A stretch of 23,000 nucleotides of DNA from Cryptomeria japonica (GCF_030272615.1 NC_081409.1:616700755-616723754), one strand, 5' to 3'. Shown: positions 9,645-18,999, numbered from the stretch's first letter. The notes: generated from the letters alone by a model not told the origin. Translations and numbers: made by a program.

Positions 9645-10825
9645 TGTTAGGCCCAATATGGAAAGCTAATGTACTGAGAGGGGAGGGGTGAATCAGTACT
9701 TCAAATCTTTTCTTCAACAATAACTTTACTGTTAAGCATAAACTAAAAATTGTTGAAACATAATATAATGCTAAAACAAATAAATAACAATCATACATGA
9801 TTCACTCCATAACACATATATTTTGGTTACGCAAAAACTCCTTGTTAGAGAGAAAAATTGCAGTGGGGATGGCACCCACAACTTCACTACTGCAATAATA
9901 AAGGTTGCTCGGTTAGAGCTACATGCTTAGCTATTCCTGATAGCTTACCTTGTTAGGAGTATCAAGATCTTTAGATCTACCTTGCTAAAGGATTTTACAA
10001 CACTTATACTAAAATGTTGCACCTGGTTAAAGGCTTTACAATTTATAGACTTTGTTAGAGTCTTTTACCCTGTTAAATGTTTCTCTTACAACTCAAAATA
10101 TTACAATCAAAGTTTTACAAAATATCTACAACTTCACATCTGAAATGTTATAGCAGATTCTATATGCTCAAAATAAAATTACCTTGCTTATAGCATACCT
10201 CAGTAACCCATAAAATAACTCGGTAAACCTTTCTATTTGCTCTGTTCCTTGACTGTTCTTTGAAATCCTTCTTGGTGACCTCTATGTATCTATAACAGTC
10301 ATAACACTCAGTGCTTTCCCATGATTTTTCTTTTCACATATGTCTTGCTACACACTCTCATGTCTTGCTTCTCAGTCATGACTTGATTCTCAATTCATGT
10401 TGTATAAATAGATCTCTTATGACGGTGATCTTGTTCATGCTTCGATCTTACAAACATGATTTATCAAATGAATAACCATACAAATTATTTCATTAGATAG
10501 ATGTCCTCAAAATCATACAAAATCTTAAGTGCAATTTCCAATGTGATAACGGTTCCTTGTTCCTCGATCTCTGTAACACGTTTCCCATATGTGTCTAGGT
10601 AACACATTCCACTCGGTGTGTATCAACTTGATATACCATCTTTGTTTCTCAGTAGTCATAGAACATTACTCGGTAGACAACTCAGTGTATACTAAACTTT
10701 GTGACTTGTAACTTCTGTAACTGACTGCTCTGTGCTTACCAACTAAATATTTCGGTAGTAATGACCAACTAGAGTATATAGAATGACTTTGGACATAAAA
10801 CTAATGACAACTTAGTAAATAGTAA

Positions 10826-10827
<2 letters not shown>
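9645..10827 (-). repeat. 5' LTR of the 8 kb element (1183 bp)
   Basis: It pairs with the LTR at 2834-4030. It is 14 bp shorter through one deletion and differs at about 48 positions by hand count. On the minus strand it starts TGTTACTATTTAC at 10827 and ends CCTAACA at 9645. The first ~200 bp of U3 hold a cluster of degenerate TCGGT(A/G) motifs (plus-strand view), where substitutions are clearly concentrated. Confidence 0.93.
10041..10047 (-). promoter_or_regulatory. Candidate TATA box of the 5' LTR
   Basis: Minus-strand CTATAAATTG lies about 780 bp into the LTR, leaving roughly 370 bp for R-U5. The motif is unchanged in the other LTR (3230-3236). Several other AT-rich stretches could serve instead, so this is a weak call. 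Confidence 0.35.
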
Positions 10828-10911
<84 letters not shown>

Positions 10912-11040
10912 CTTTTTTTTTTGAGCTTCCACATATATCTAATCCTATCTCTTCTCTTTATTTTTCCCTCCATATCTCTCATCTCATCTCCATCTCTATA
11001 TTTATCTATTTACCTCTCTCTCCCTCTCGCCTAATTGCAA
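10828..11040. repeat. (TC)40 microsatellite and pyrimidine-rich tract, right part
   Basis: 10828-10908 is uninterrupted TC dinucleotide. After an ACTTTTTTTTTTGAGC break, CTCT/CCAT-rich sequence continues to about 11030. This is the continuation of the tract at 2210-2833 beyond the inserted retrotransposon. The pure (TC)n begins exactly at the LTR edge, so it may have expanded after insertion. Confidence 0.92.
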
Positions 11041-11042
11041 AC

Positions 11043-11325
11043 ATAACATGACCCTATTAGTTATGGAACTTTATTATCTTCCTAATTCAAAAGTTTTGTT
11101 TCAGTTATAATTTGAACCTTTTAAGAGGATGCAAAGTGGATTTGAAACCATCACTTCTCCATTGAGACCTTTGTTGCACGAGCAAAATTATTTTCTAAAT
11201 TTGGCCTACCAATTGATTTCATGTACTACACAAATTTATGCAAAAAAATGACCAAATTTTGCCCTAATTGACCTTCCACACCTCTTCGGCATACCCATTG
11301 CACACTAAGGTGCAATTGCTAGTTT
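11043..11325 (+). repeat. Diverged dispersed repeat, copy 2 (partner at 488-754)
   Basis: Same order and orientation of conserved blocks as copy 1, ending in ATTGCTAGTTT. It includes an extra ~15 bp near its start that copy 1 lacks. Non-coding. With the 8 kb element and the SINE removed, the two copies would lie about 2.1 kb apart. Confidence 0.65.
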
Positions 11326-11904
11326 TAGAATAAGTTAAAATTAAAATCTAGATTTAAAACTATCTTTCAATTCTAATTTATTCTTTTTTTGCATGCAAAT
11401 AATAAAATTAAATAATATGTATTTTTAATTTTCTCGTTATTTTTTCTCTTGTCTTTTCTTTGTTGAATTGTTGCGGGTCATACATACATACATACATATA
11501 TATGATATATATATTTAAGTATGTATGTATGTATGTAGGTGTGTTCATTTGTTTGTTTGTATGTATGTTTGTGTGTTTATTCACTCGGAGGTAGGGTATA
11601 TATACACATACATTTACACATATATATATAAATACATATGTTCACACACCCATACTTATCTTTTGGTTTGGTTGTTATTAATTTTTCTTTTTTTCCTTGG
11701 TGTTTGTTAGTTGTCTTGGTTATTCAAGTTTTTTGGTTTTGTTTATTTTTTTCTTTGCTTTCTATTTCTTTTGGTTTTGTTCTTTTCCTCTTTAGTGGTC
11801 TTGTCACTCTTTCTCGTTCCTTGTGCCCCTTCCCTCCTTCTTTTTATCTGCCTTGATCTACTTCTTGGTCATCTTTTTACTTCTGCATGCTCTTTAATTA
11901 TTTT
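11326..11904. other. AT- and T-rich DNA upstream of the hammerhead-like motif, no gene
   Basis: Holds a CATA/TATG palindrome (described separately), then (11640-11900) a strongly T-rich, Phe/Leu-encoding low-complexity stretch with TTGGTTTGG and TTTTTC blocks. The open frames across it have no family features. It may be the untranslated end of a decayed retroelement whose hammerhead-like motif lies at 11905, but no reverse transcriptase is present. Confidence 0.5.
11479..11535. repeat. CATA/TATG microsatellite palindrome
   Basis: A 17 bp run of CATA repeats (11479-11495) is perfectly complementary to GTAT repeats at 11519-11535, with a 23 nt TA-rich spacer. It could extrude as a hairpin or cruciform. 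Such paired microsatellites arise by slippage and need no function. Confidence 0.85.
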
Positions 11905-11947
11905 CATCCTGATGATGGATCACGGAGTGTGATCCAAAACGTTGATG
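11905..11947 (+). ncRNA. Hammerhead-ribozyme-like motif (type I, decayed)
   Basis: Elements in order: CATC (11905-11908), the core CTGATGA (11909-11915), a 7 bp perfect stem GGATCAC/GTGATCC (11917-11923 with 11929-11935) around a GGAGT loop, then AAAAC, GTT and GATG (11944-11947), which pairs with the first CATC as stem I. This is the hammerhead layout: stem I, CUGAUGA, stem II, GAAA, a very short stem III (here the self-complementary ACGT), cleavage after a U, stem I again. The conserved G of GAA appears as A, which would fit CpG decay (CCGAAA to CCAAAA) and probably kills activity. Minimal hammerheads with tiny stem III are known in Penelope-like elements and plant retrozymes; the former have been described in conifers. 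Chance resemblance is possible but the match is extensive. Confidence 0.55.
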
Positions 11948-12479
11948 CAAAATACTCACACACAATCTAATGCGGAAAAATCAAGATCAATAACTCATGG
12001 ATTGTGGAAACTTGATGTCTCTTAAAATTAAATATATTAACTGCTAAATACAAAACATTCTTTTTTTTAAATCACTTTTAACAAGAAAATCGACTTAAAA
12101 TAAAAAAGAATTTATGTATCTAATTATAAAAAATATTGTATTTTATCAAATGTAATTGTTTTTAAATAAAATTCTAAGATTTAATATATTTATCGAATTT
12201 AAATAATTTTTTGTGGGATTTTTGTTGATTTTCCATCTAGTGGTTGTAAATGTTTCAAACATCAATGAGCTTGTAAATCTCACATAGGGAACGCCTTCAA
12301 CATAAATATTTTTTGTTTTTTATATATATTTAGTAAGAATGCTAATGCACTAATATTCTAATTAAAAATAATATAATAATAAATGTGTGGGGGAAAAAGT
12401 GACACTAAGCAAACATGCCCTAATCTCACCTTCAATAACACATTTGTGGAATACGAAAGAGCCTAGAGGTATCGCACAA
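11948..12479. other. AT-rich DNA, no gene recognised
   Basis: Mainly A/T with no coding frame. A purine run, GTGGGGGAAAAAG, at about 12386-12398 is followed by TGACACTAAGC. It looks like a polypurine tract next to an LTR start on the plus strand, but I find no partner LTR in the window. Confidence 0.4.
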
Positions 12480-12827
12480 TTGGCTACTTCTTTTTGTGGA
12501 AGAGAGAGCCACGGGCTACCTATTAGGATTTCTATTCCTTTGTTGTAATTGAAAGATAAAATGATGCAAGTTCAATCCCAAACCCCAAAGTGCAAGTATG
12601 AACTAATAACAAGATTTGCAGAATTGAACTTAAATAATGGAAAGCTGTAAACACAAGGACAAGACAAGAATGTAAATGCATACCCGGAGTTAAAATCTGA
12701 CTGAAAATGTTCGGGATGGGGGCGCAGGCACCACTGTCCTGATTCTGCCCCTGAAACTGCTCCAGAAACTGTTGTTTTGCACTCTGGAAAAAGCTGTCAA
12801 AAATGCTGAAAATGTTGTCTGTCAGGA

Positions 12828-12891
12828 GGACCAGGGCGCCCAGCGCCCCTGTCCTGGCAGGACCAGGGTGCCCCACGCCCCTGTCCTGGTC
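12828..12891. repeat. Two 32 bp GC-rich tandem units, each an inverted repeat
   Basis: Units 12828-12859 and 12860-12891 both run from GGACCAGGG to CCCCTGTCCTGG, so each can fold on itself through AGGAC/GTCCT and CCAGG/CCTGG arms. The units differ at a handful of central positions. They lie in the presumed leader of the minus-strand LTR-like block. Confidence 0.8.
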
Positions 12892-13502
12892 TTTTGCTCT
12901 GCAATTTGGTGTGTGGTCTCGTCTCCGTCTACTTCTTTCGGATCTGCAACTTGCGGCATCGTTTGAATCCCGAAATCTGCACTTATATCTGAAAAGGTGT
13001 TTTGGGCGGCTATATAGGGTTTTGCCTTAGTCAAACCCCCGCTTTGGTGATTTCCACCTCCATGAATAGCCAAGTTGTATTGTAAAAGTAATGTGTGTGC
13101 AGACCTTGTGTGTGTGCAAGATCCTAAAATGCAAGTAAGCAAACTAGAGCAACCTAGAAAGTAAACCCTAATTGCTTGTAAATGATAATGTAAATGCTCC
13201 AAATCAAGATGCAAAGTGATCTAAAGCATGAATACAAATGATATAATGAAGCTTATGCAAAGACATGAAAACAACATGAAATCATACCCAACCCCAAGGG
13301 AGGGGTACAAGCCAATCTTCCGTCGGTGATCCCTTATTGTTCTTCAATGCCTTCAAAGCCCTAAATGGATGAATGAAATTGATGGATGCTTGATGGATGG
13401 ATGTTGAATGTTGTTGAAGTCTTCAAATATCTTCTCTTTCGCTACATAGAAGGTCCTTGAAAACCAAAAAACTGGATCCTTTCAAATGAAGAAAGAGAGC
13501 TC

Positions 13503-13509
13503 TTATATA
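13503..13509 (-). promoter_or_regulatory. Candidate TATA box of the minus-strand LTR-like block
   Basis: Minus-strand TATATAA within CATATATAAGAGC, about 650 bp downstream of the TGTTGACACC start at 14161. The position and sequence fit a retroelement promoter. Confidence 0.45.
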
Positions 13510-13631
13510 TGAAACCCTAGGTCTTAATTTCGACTTTTGGCCGACCTAGAGATTGAATCTCCCGCCAATTTCTTGGGGTTAAGCTTTATTTTATGATTGG
13601 ATCGCACTCCTAAAATTTCGGGAAAAATGTC

Positions 13632-13665
13632 CGGGACCATGTGCACTCCGGGCGCCATGGTCCCG
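13632..13665. repeat. 10 bp perfect GC-rich inverted repeat
   Basis: CGGGACCATG (13632-13641) and CATGGTCCCG (13656-13665) are exact reverse complements around a 14 nt GC-rich loop. It lies in the presumed U3, about 120 bp upstream of the candidate TATA box. Confidence 0.85.
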
Positions 13666-14161
13666 ACAACTTTTCACCAAATTTTCAGGGCCGTCGGATA
13701 CGATGATTTTAGAGCAAATCCCGAAGTTACAGCTGATTTCGAGATGTTTTGACCCCCGAAATCAAGCCCCCAAGTTCAAAATAGGACCTAATTAGGGTTT
13801 TTGATTAAATGATGTATTGGAAGAATAAAATGAAAGGGGCACACTTTAATGAAAGGGCCCAACTTTATGATGTGGGAGATGATGAAATAGAACCTTAGAC
13901 CTAATTAATTTAATTAATTAAGTGCTAAAGGGAAATGCAATGCAAAATGCAAAATGCGCCAAGGCGGGTGCTAAACTAGGTGTGAAATTGTACCACCCTA
14001 GCAAGTGTGTACAATTTACGACGCTACAATAAAATATTTGTTTGCTTCAAATTAAATGATTCTCGTTATGTGAGAGGTGTATTACACTCACGTACGGATG
14101 TAAAAACCTACGTAAATAGAAACAAAAGTCATTTAATTTTAGGTGCATTTGGGTGTCAACA

Positions 14162-14692
14162 AATTTGTCAATAAAAGAAAAAAAACATTTAATTTTCTTT
14201 TCTTTCTTTTTTTAAAAAGGTGGCAGTGCCACTTAATATATTTTATTTATATATTTCTTTAAACAAGTTGATTCAAAGAGCTCTCAGAGAAAAGAACTAG
14301 AAAGAAAAACTTTGATCCTTGCTCGATAATACATAGAAAGGTTGTGAAGCTTATATCACTAATATGCCAAAAAGGTACAATATATCTCATAATGTCCAGA
14401 ATACCGAATGCCACAAATCATCCCCAAGTATCGAATGCTTCCTAGAGTATGTTCAGCAAGATGAAGTCTGAACCAAAACATCACAAAAGTTGTACACATT
14501 TACATAGTATCCTACAGACTGCCTAACTTAAGCATTTATGCAGCTTGAAGTCCACACACTTCATAGATGCCCAAATCGACATTCATTCACATCATTCAAA
14601 TACAGCAAAACCACGGAACCCTACAATTATAATACCTCACATACAAACTTTTTATCATTATGAAAAGGACAACTGCACATCCTTGTACAATA
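14162..14692 (-). other. Probable 3' untranslated region of the minus-strand LINE
   Basis: Downstream of the LINE ORF2 on the minus strand. It has no frame of its own. On the minus strand the far end (about 14220-14175) turns into AAAAAAAGAAAGAAAAG-like A-rich sequence, which could be the remains of a poly(A) tail, but neither a clean tail nor a target duplication is evident. Confidence 0.4.
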
Positions 14693-15996
14693 TTATCCTA
14701 TACACATGTCCTCCAAAATTAGTTTTCTAAGAGTTGGAAAAGAATTGAGATCACAATTCAGACCCATCATATTAAGCTCCACCTTGGAACTTCCCATATT
14801 TTCCAAATGATCTGCAACCCGGTTCCCTTCTCTATACACACGTGAAATGTTAAAGTTTACAAATGTATCAATAAGTGCCCATGCTTGTTCAAGCAAATAT
14901 CTTATCTGTCAACTGTCAATATTTCTCTTCATGCAAGCATTGATAATAATAGCTGAGTCGCCTTCGATGTGAATATAAGAAATGTTCAATTTTTAACTAG
15001 TAGAATGCCTTCAAGCAAAGCATATGCCTTTGCAAAGTTGTTAGTACCCGATGGAATGGAAACAGATTTTAAAGAAAAAACACACCCTGTGTGGTCCCTT
15101 ATGCATACTCCTACTCCTGCATCACCCGGGTTCCATTTAGAGGAGCCATCAAAATTCAATTTGAAATGCATTGAATCCGAAGGACACCATTTCACTTTAT
15201 TTCTATCAACTTTGCTAATTTTCACTCTCAGAAAGCAAGGTGATACGGGAATAGAAATGCCCTTCCAGCAATTAATAACTTGGTCATCCCAAGAAGTAAA
15301 TTCCCTATTTGAATTGAAATGATTTGAAACATGAGCATTAACCAGTTTTGACACTGATATTTCAATGTAATTGAGAACATCAGAAAGAGAAGATGTCTGC
15401 TTTCTAAAAATACGCTTATTTCTTTCCCACCAAAGTGACCATACTACTGTGGATGGGATTACTTTCCAAATGCATGCAAAAAGAGAGGATGAGTATAAGA
15501 CTGGCCAGGACTGGAACAAATCCCACACATTATTTGGAAGAGGGATGCTAAAGGAAAGTTTAGCAAACACAAACATCCAACAATAATGAGCAAAATCACA
15601 TTGGAGGAGAAGATGATCTAACGTTTCATTATGCTCACCACAAAGTACACAGGCAAATGGAGGTGCAATATTCAATTTATCAAGTCTCTCACTAGTAAGT
15701 ATTCTCTTGTGTAAAGCAAGCCAAGTAAACATCCTTGCCTTGGGAAGAATAATGTTGTTCCAACAGAAGTTATAATCTCTTTGTGAATAGGATTGAACAG
15801 ACATCTGATGAATTGCCTTATACCCTTCTTTAATAGAGTACTTTCCGTTCTTCGCAGAGCACCATATCAATTTGTCCAAACCATTAGAAATAAATACAAT
15901 GTGGTTCTTGAGAATCAAAGAAAACTTTACCTTTTGATCTGGGGAGATTGGGAGTGAAGATGGATTCTTCCAAATGACACGGTTTGAAGGCTTCTC
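14693..15996 (-). pseudogene. LINE ORF2, 3' half: zf-RVT and RNase H domains
   Basis: The main frame (15996-14986) begins inside the protein with WKNPSSLP and DKLIWCSAKNGKYSIKEGY, the usual plant LINE text upstream of zf-RVT. The zinc knuckle is C118-X2-C121-X8-H130-X4-C135, counting from the GTG codon at 16002-16000. RNase H follows: NFDGSS (Asp285), then NNFAKAYALL, where the catalytic Glu has become Lys325. A one-base loss near 14987 shifts the frame. In the next frame IEGDSA supplies the third catalytic Asp, a TGA sits at 14911-14909, and VYREGNRVADHLENMGS closes the domain. The protein is therefore dead. Its start is cut exactly where the gypsy LTR begins (15997); the upstream part of what looks like the same LINE resumes at 22289. 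Confidence 0.88.
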
Positions 15997-16412
15997 TGTC
16001 ACAACCCTCCTTTATCACTTTTGATTTAAATACAATTCTATCATATTTTTGGATAAGCTATTTAAGTGATTGAATAAATGTTATAAAAAGAATGAAAATA
16101 ATAATACACACACACACACACACATGGAAAATATACATTATTTTTATTTATTTATTTTGACACATCCAATTATGGCACATGTTGTAGGAAGAATAAGAAG
16201 CTTCTAGAGGATTCTCCACCACCTTGCATGTAACTCCCCCACTAAGTTTAATCAATTTGCATGAAGTCCAAAATTGAGAAAGAATATCCTTTTTAATTAA
16301 ATTTCCTAGATAGTGGAATGGAGGGATTTTTCTTATAAAATTGTATGCAAGTTTCAAAGAAGGGGGTTGATCATGTTTTGAAGAAAATTTCCCAAGTTTT
16401 AGAAGTAGATCT

Positions 16413-16939
16413 TCTTTGGTAGTCTCTTTTTTTCGTTGCAGGAATTTTAAGTTGTTGTTTGAAGGATTTCTCTCAAGTTGCAAGGAAGGATCAAAAGGAT
16501 AACCAGTTGATTCAACATCAAGCTCGATAAACCAGCTTCTCTCCTTGTTATTTCACATTCACTAATGAGGAATTCATATTATCAAAAAAAAATAGTTATA
16601 GATCTTCCTTTATATAAAGAAATTATTTTATTAGATTTTAAATCTTTTATTTGGGGATAAATAATAATGATAATGCTTTCATATAGTGCATACAAAAGAT
16701 AGTTATTTATTTATTTTATTTCCCTTAAGAAAATATGCACATGATCTTGCTTTTTGTTTTTTTCAAAGATTTTAGAAAAAAAAGAGAGAAATCATATTCC
16801 TTTAATTTTTTTTTAAATCACTTTTTTTGAGAATAAAATTCTTCCCTGTGTGATTTGAATCTTAATCTTTACCTCTTCCCTCTAATTCATTTCTCTGGTT
16901 CTTCGAATGTAAATCTGAATCTCATTCTTTAATCTTCCT
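16413..16939. other. LTR interior, no gene
   Basis: AT-rich LTR sequence between the part shared with 1-427 and the tandem array. A 111-codon antisense frame (16483-16148) crosses its start, but the related copy at 1-270 breaks that frame, so it is not coding. Confidence 0.6.
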
Positions 16940-17690
16940 GTGAGTTGAGTAAGATCTCTCTGTGAATAATAGTTGAATCAAAATCTCTCTATGAATTTTA
17001 GTTGAATAAGATCCCTCTATGATTATTAGATTAAATAAATTTCCTTGTGAGTTGAATAAGATCTCTCTGTGAATTTTAGTTAAATAAATCTCTCTGTGAT
17101 TATTAGATTAAATAAATCTCCCTGTGAGTTGAATAAGATCTCTCTGTGAATTTTAGTTGAATAAGATCCCTCTATGATTATTAGATTAAATAAATTTCCT
17201 TGTGAGTTGAATAAGATCTCTCTGTGAATTTTAGTTAAATAAATCTCTCTGTGATTATTAGATTAAATAAATCTCCCTGTGAGTTGAATAAGATCTCTCT
17301 GTGAATTTTAGTTGAATAAGATCTCTCTGTGATTATTAGATTAAATAAATCTCCTTGTGAGTTGAATAAGATCTCTCTGTGAATTTTAGTTAAATAAATC
17401 TCTCTGTGATTATTAGATTAAATAAATCTCCCTGTGAGTTGAATAAGATCTCTCTGTGAATTTTAGTTGAATAAGATCTCTCTGTGATTATTAGATTAAA
17501 GAAATCTCCCCGTGAGTTGAATAAGATCTCTCTGTGAATTTTAGTTAAATAAATCTCTCTATGATTATTAGTTAAATAAATCTCCCTGTGAGTTGAATAA
17601 GATCTCTCTGTGAATATTGGAGAGAAACAATCTTCCTGTGAGTACTGGAAATAAACTCTCTATCCCCCCGTGAATACTGGAAATATTAAC
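16940..17690 (+). repeat. Three-level tandem array (26 / 78 / 155 bp)
   Basis: The basic monomer is about 26 bp: GTGA, then TTAGTTGAATAAG-like sequence, then ATCTCTCT. Three monomers make a 76-78 bp unit. Units marked by GTGAGTTGA start at 16940, 17047, 17124, 17202, 17279, 17357, 17434, 17512 and 17588. After the first irregular 107 bp interval the spacings are 77, 78, 77, 78, 77, 78 and 76. The alternation is real: units of 77 carry TTAGTTAAATAAATCT and units of 78 carry TTAGTTGAATAAGATC, giving a 155 bp dimer. Monomers decay on both edges, with single divergent copies up to about 17690. Non-coding. Confidence 0.92.
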
Positions 17691-17804
17691 CTCCTATTTA
17701 CTGTAAAATCAATCTAAAACAATTGCTTGATTATTTATGTTCTTATTTTCATAAATAAATTCTCTTTTGTTCATATATATCAATAAGTAATTGGGAATGA
17801 AAAA

Positions 17805-17918
<114 letters not shown>

Positions 17919-17934
17919 CAAAAGTTAAAATATT

Positions 17935-18175
17935 TTAATGTTGCAAGCAAAGACACGGACTTCGAAAATTATTCGAATGATTCACAGAGGCGTATAGGGG
18001 CGGAGGGTATTGTAACCGCCGGAGGGGGCAGTAGTACCCCCCACTACCCCTATGGTCACCGTCACGACAGTGGCCGCAGGGGAGTGGAGGGGCCCACGGT
18101 GTCCCCTCAACCCTGCGGGCCTGCGCATGCAGGAGTGCAGGGGTGATGGAACCCGTGGTCCCCACCCCCCTATTT
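17935..18175. other. GC-rich island in the LTR
   Basis: About 240 bp of G/C-rich DNA with GGGG and CCCC runs, set between (AT)55 and AT-rich sequence. Runs such as GGAGGGGGCAG and TACCCCCC can pair with each other. GC-rich, G-run-bearing islands occur in the LTRs of many plant gypsy elements. The frame across it (minus strand) is not coding-like. Confidence 0.7.
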
Positions 18176-18573
18176 ATTATTAAACATAAACAATTCGCCC
18201 ATTTTTTTTTTGTTGTTATATTTATTTTTATTTTTTATATAAATGTATAAAATACAATTTAGAAATAAATGTATAAATTGCAAATTTGAAATCGTTAATT
18301 TTCTTTTTCCTTAGTATAAACTTTAAGTTATTAAATTAACTTAGAAAAATTTATAAATATTGGGGATTATTGGGGAATAAAGTCACAATTAACTTATCTA
18401 TAATAAATTTATACTTGTAAATTATATTATATCAAATGTTATAATTAGAATCATTCGATCTATTAAGATCCATTGGGGCACTTAATTGGCATTAAGCAAA
18501 TAATTCACATTAATATGATTTGAATCAAATGCCTAAATTTAATCACTATTTTTGGATTTGCTTGATCATGCAC
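18176..18573. other. AT-rich LTR interior, nothing recognised
   Basis: A/T-rich U3-like sequence without frame, repeat or clear motif. Confidence 0.5.
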
Positions 18574-18707
18574 ACAAGTTACACTATTTTTATAACATGC
18601 AAATTACTTATAGATTAATTACATTTATTGATGTTTTCATACAAGTTGCACTATTCTTATAACATGCAAATTACTTATAGATTAATTACATTTATTGACG
18701 TTTTCAT
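18574..18707 (+). repeat. 67 bp tandem duplication
   Basis: Copies at 18574-18640 and 18641-18707, both starting ACAAGTT and ending GTTTTCAT, with about three differences. It lies in the U3 part of the LTR upstream of the candidate promoter, where duplicated blocks often act as enhancers in retroelements. No function can be shown here. Confidence 0.92.
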
Positions 18708-18992
18708 GCAAGTACACATGTAATTATTAATATGCAAGTTTCATGATGGTCATTGTTATGCAAGTTATATTTCAAGTAGTTACTTCAATTAATTAAATTT
18801 TGCGCGTTCAATTAGTAGTTGTTTTCATAGCTCATAGTTAGAAAACTAAATAAAGGAAGATGGAAACCAAAACATAGTAGCGTTCAGTATATATGGTGCC
18901 TCTGGGTCACGCTTACGAGTAATGTCATCATGTTGAACTACTGCACTTAACGCCTAATAAAGCTACATCAACGACATATATGGCATCGTCCC

Positions 18993-18999
18993 TATAAAT
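18993..18999 (+). promoter_or_regulatory. Candidate TATA box of the gypsy LTR
   Basis: TATAAAT in a CCCTATAAATCG context, in locally GC-richer sequence. Transcription would start near 19025, leaving ~3.0 kb of U3 and ~1.1 kb of R-U5. A strong hairpin begins about 40 bp downstream. Confidence 0.45.

Larger units (their letters stand above)
2834..10827 (-). mobile_element. Structurally complete non-autonomous LTR retrotransposon, 7994 bp, minus strand
   Basis: Two direct LTRs (2834-4030 and 9645-10827) share TGTTA...TAACA ends and are flanked by TCTCT on both sides (2829-2833, 10828-10832). The duplication is weak evidence because the target is itself a CT repeat. On the minus strand a primer-binding site follows the right LTR and a polypurine tract precedes the left LTR, which fixes the orientation. 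The inside carries a coiled-coil zinc-knuckle gag-like gene and a long decayed frame. No aspartic protease, integrase, reverse transcriptase or RNase H motif is visible, so movement must have relied on another element's enzymes. The primer site and the AAAAGGGGAGA-type polypurine tract resemble plant Ty1/copia elements, but the lineage is unproven. Confidence 0.9.
12480..14161 (-). mobile_element. Probable LTR or LTR derivative, minus strand, left boundary uncertain
   Basis: On the minus strand a TGTTGACACCC start is seen at 14161, a TATA-like CATATATAAG about 650 bp in (13511-13502), and then GC-rich, inverted-repeat-bearing leader-like DNA. This fits a retroelement U3 followed by R-U5. No second LTR, primer site or gag/pol frame is visible. 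The frames at about 12532-13214 have no domain features and mixed composition. The composition (moderate GC, CGGGA/TCCCG words) differs from the AT-rich DNA on both sides. It could be a solo LTR or a small non-autonomous element. The left end near 12480 is only where composition changes. Confidence 0.4.

Noticed and set aside
12386-12409. Polypurine run followed by TGACAC as a plus-strand LTR start
   Set aside because: No partner LTR, primer site or internal coding region is visible, so it is recorded only as a remark.
12532-13214. Minus-strand frames of 114 and 130 codons
   Set aside because: They cross the GC-rich palindromic units and simple leader-like DNA, overlap each other in different frames, and show no domain features.
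16148-16483. A 111-codon minus-strand frame inside the gypsy LTR
   Set aside because: The related copy at 1-270 carries stops and frameshifts in the equivalent frame, so coding is not conserved. It is antisense to the element.
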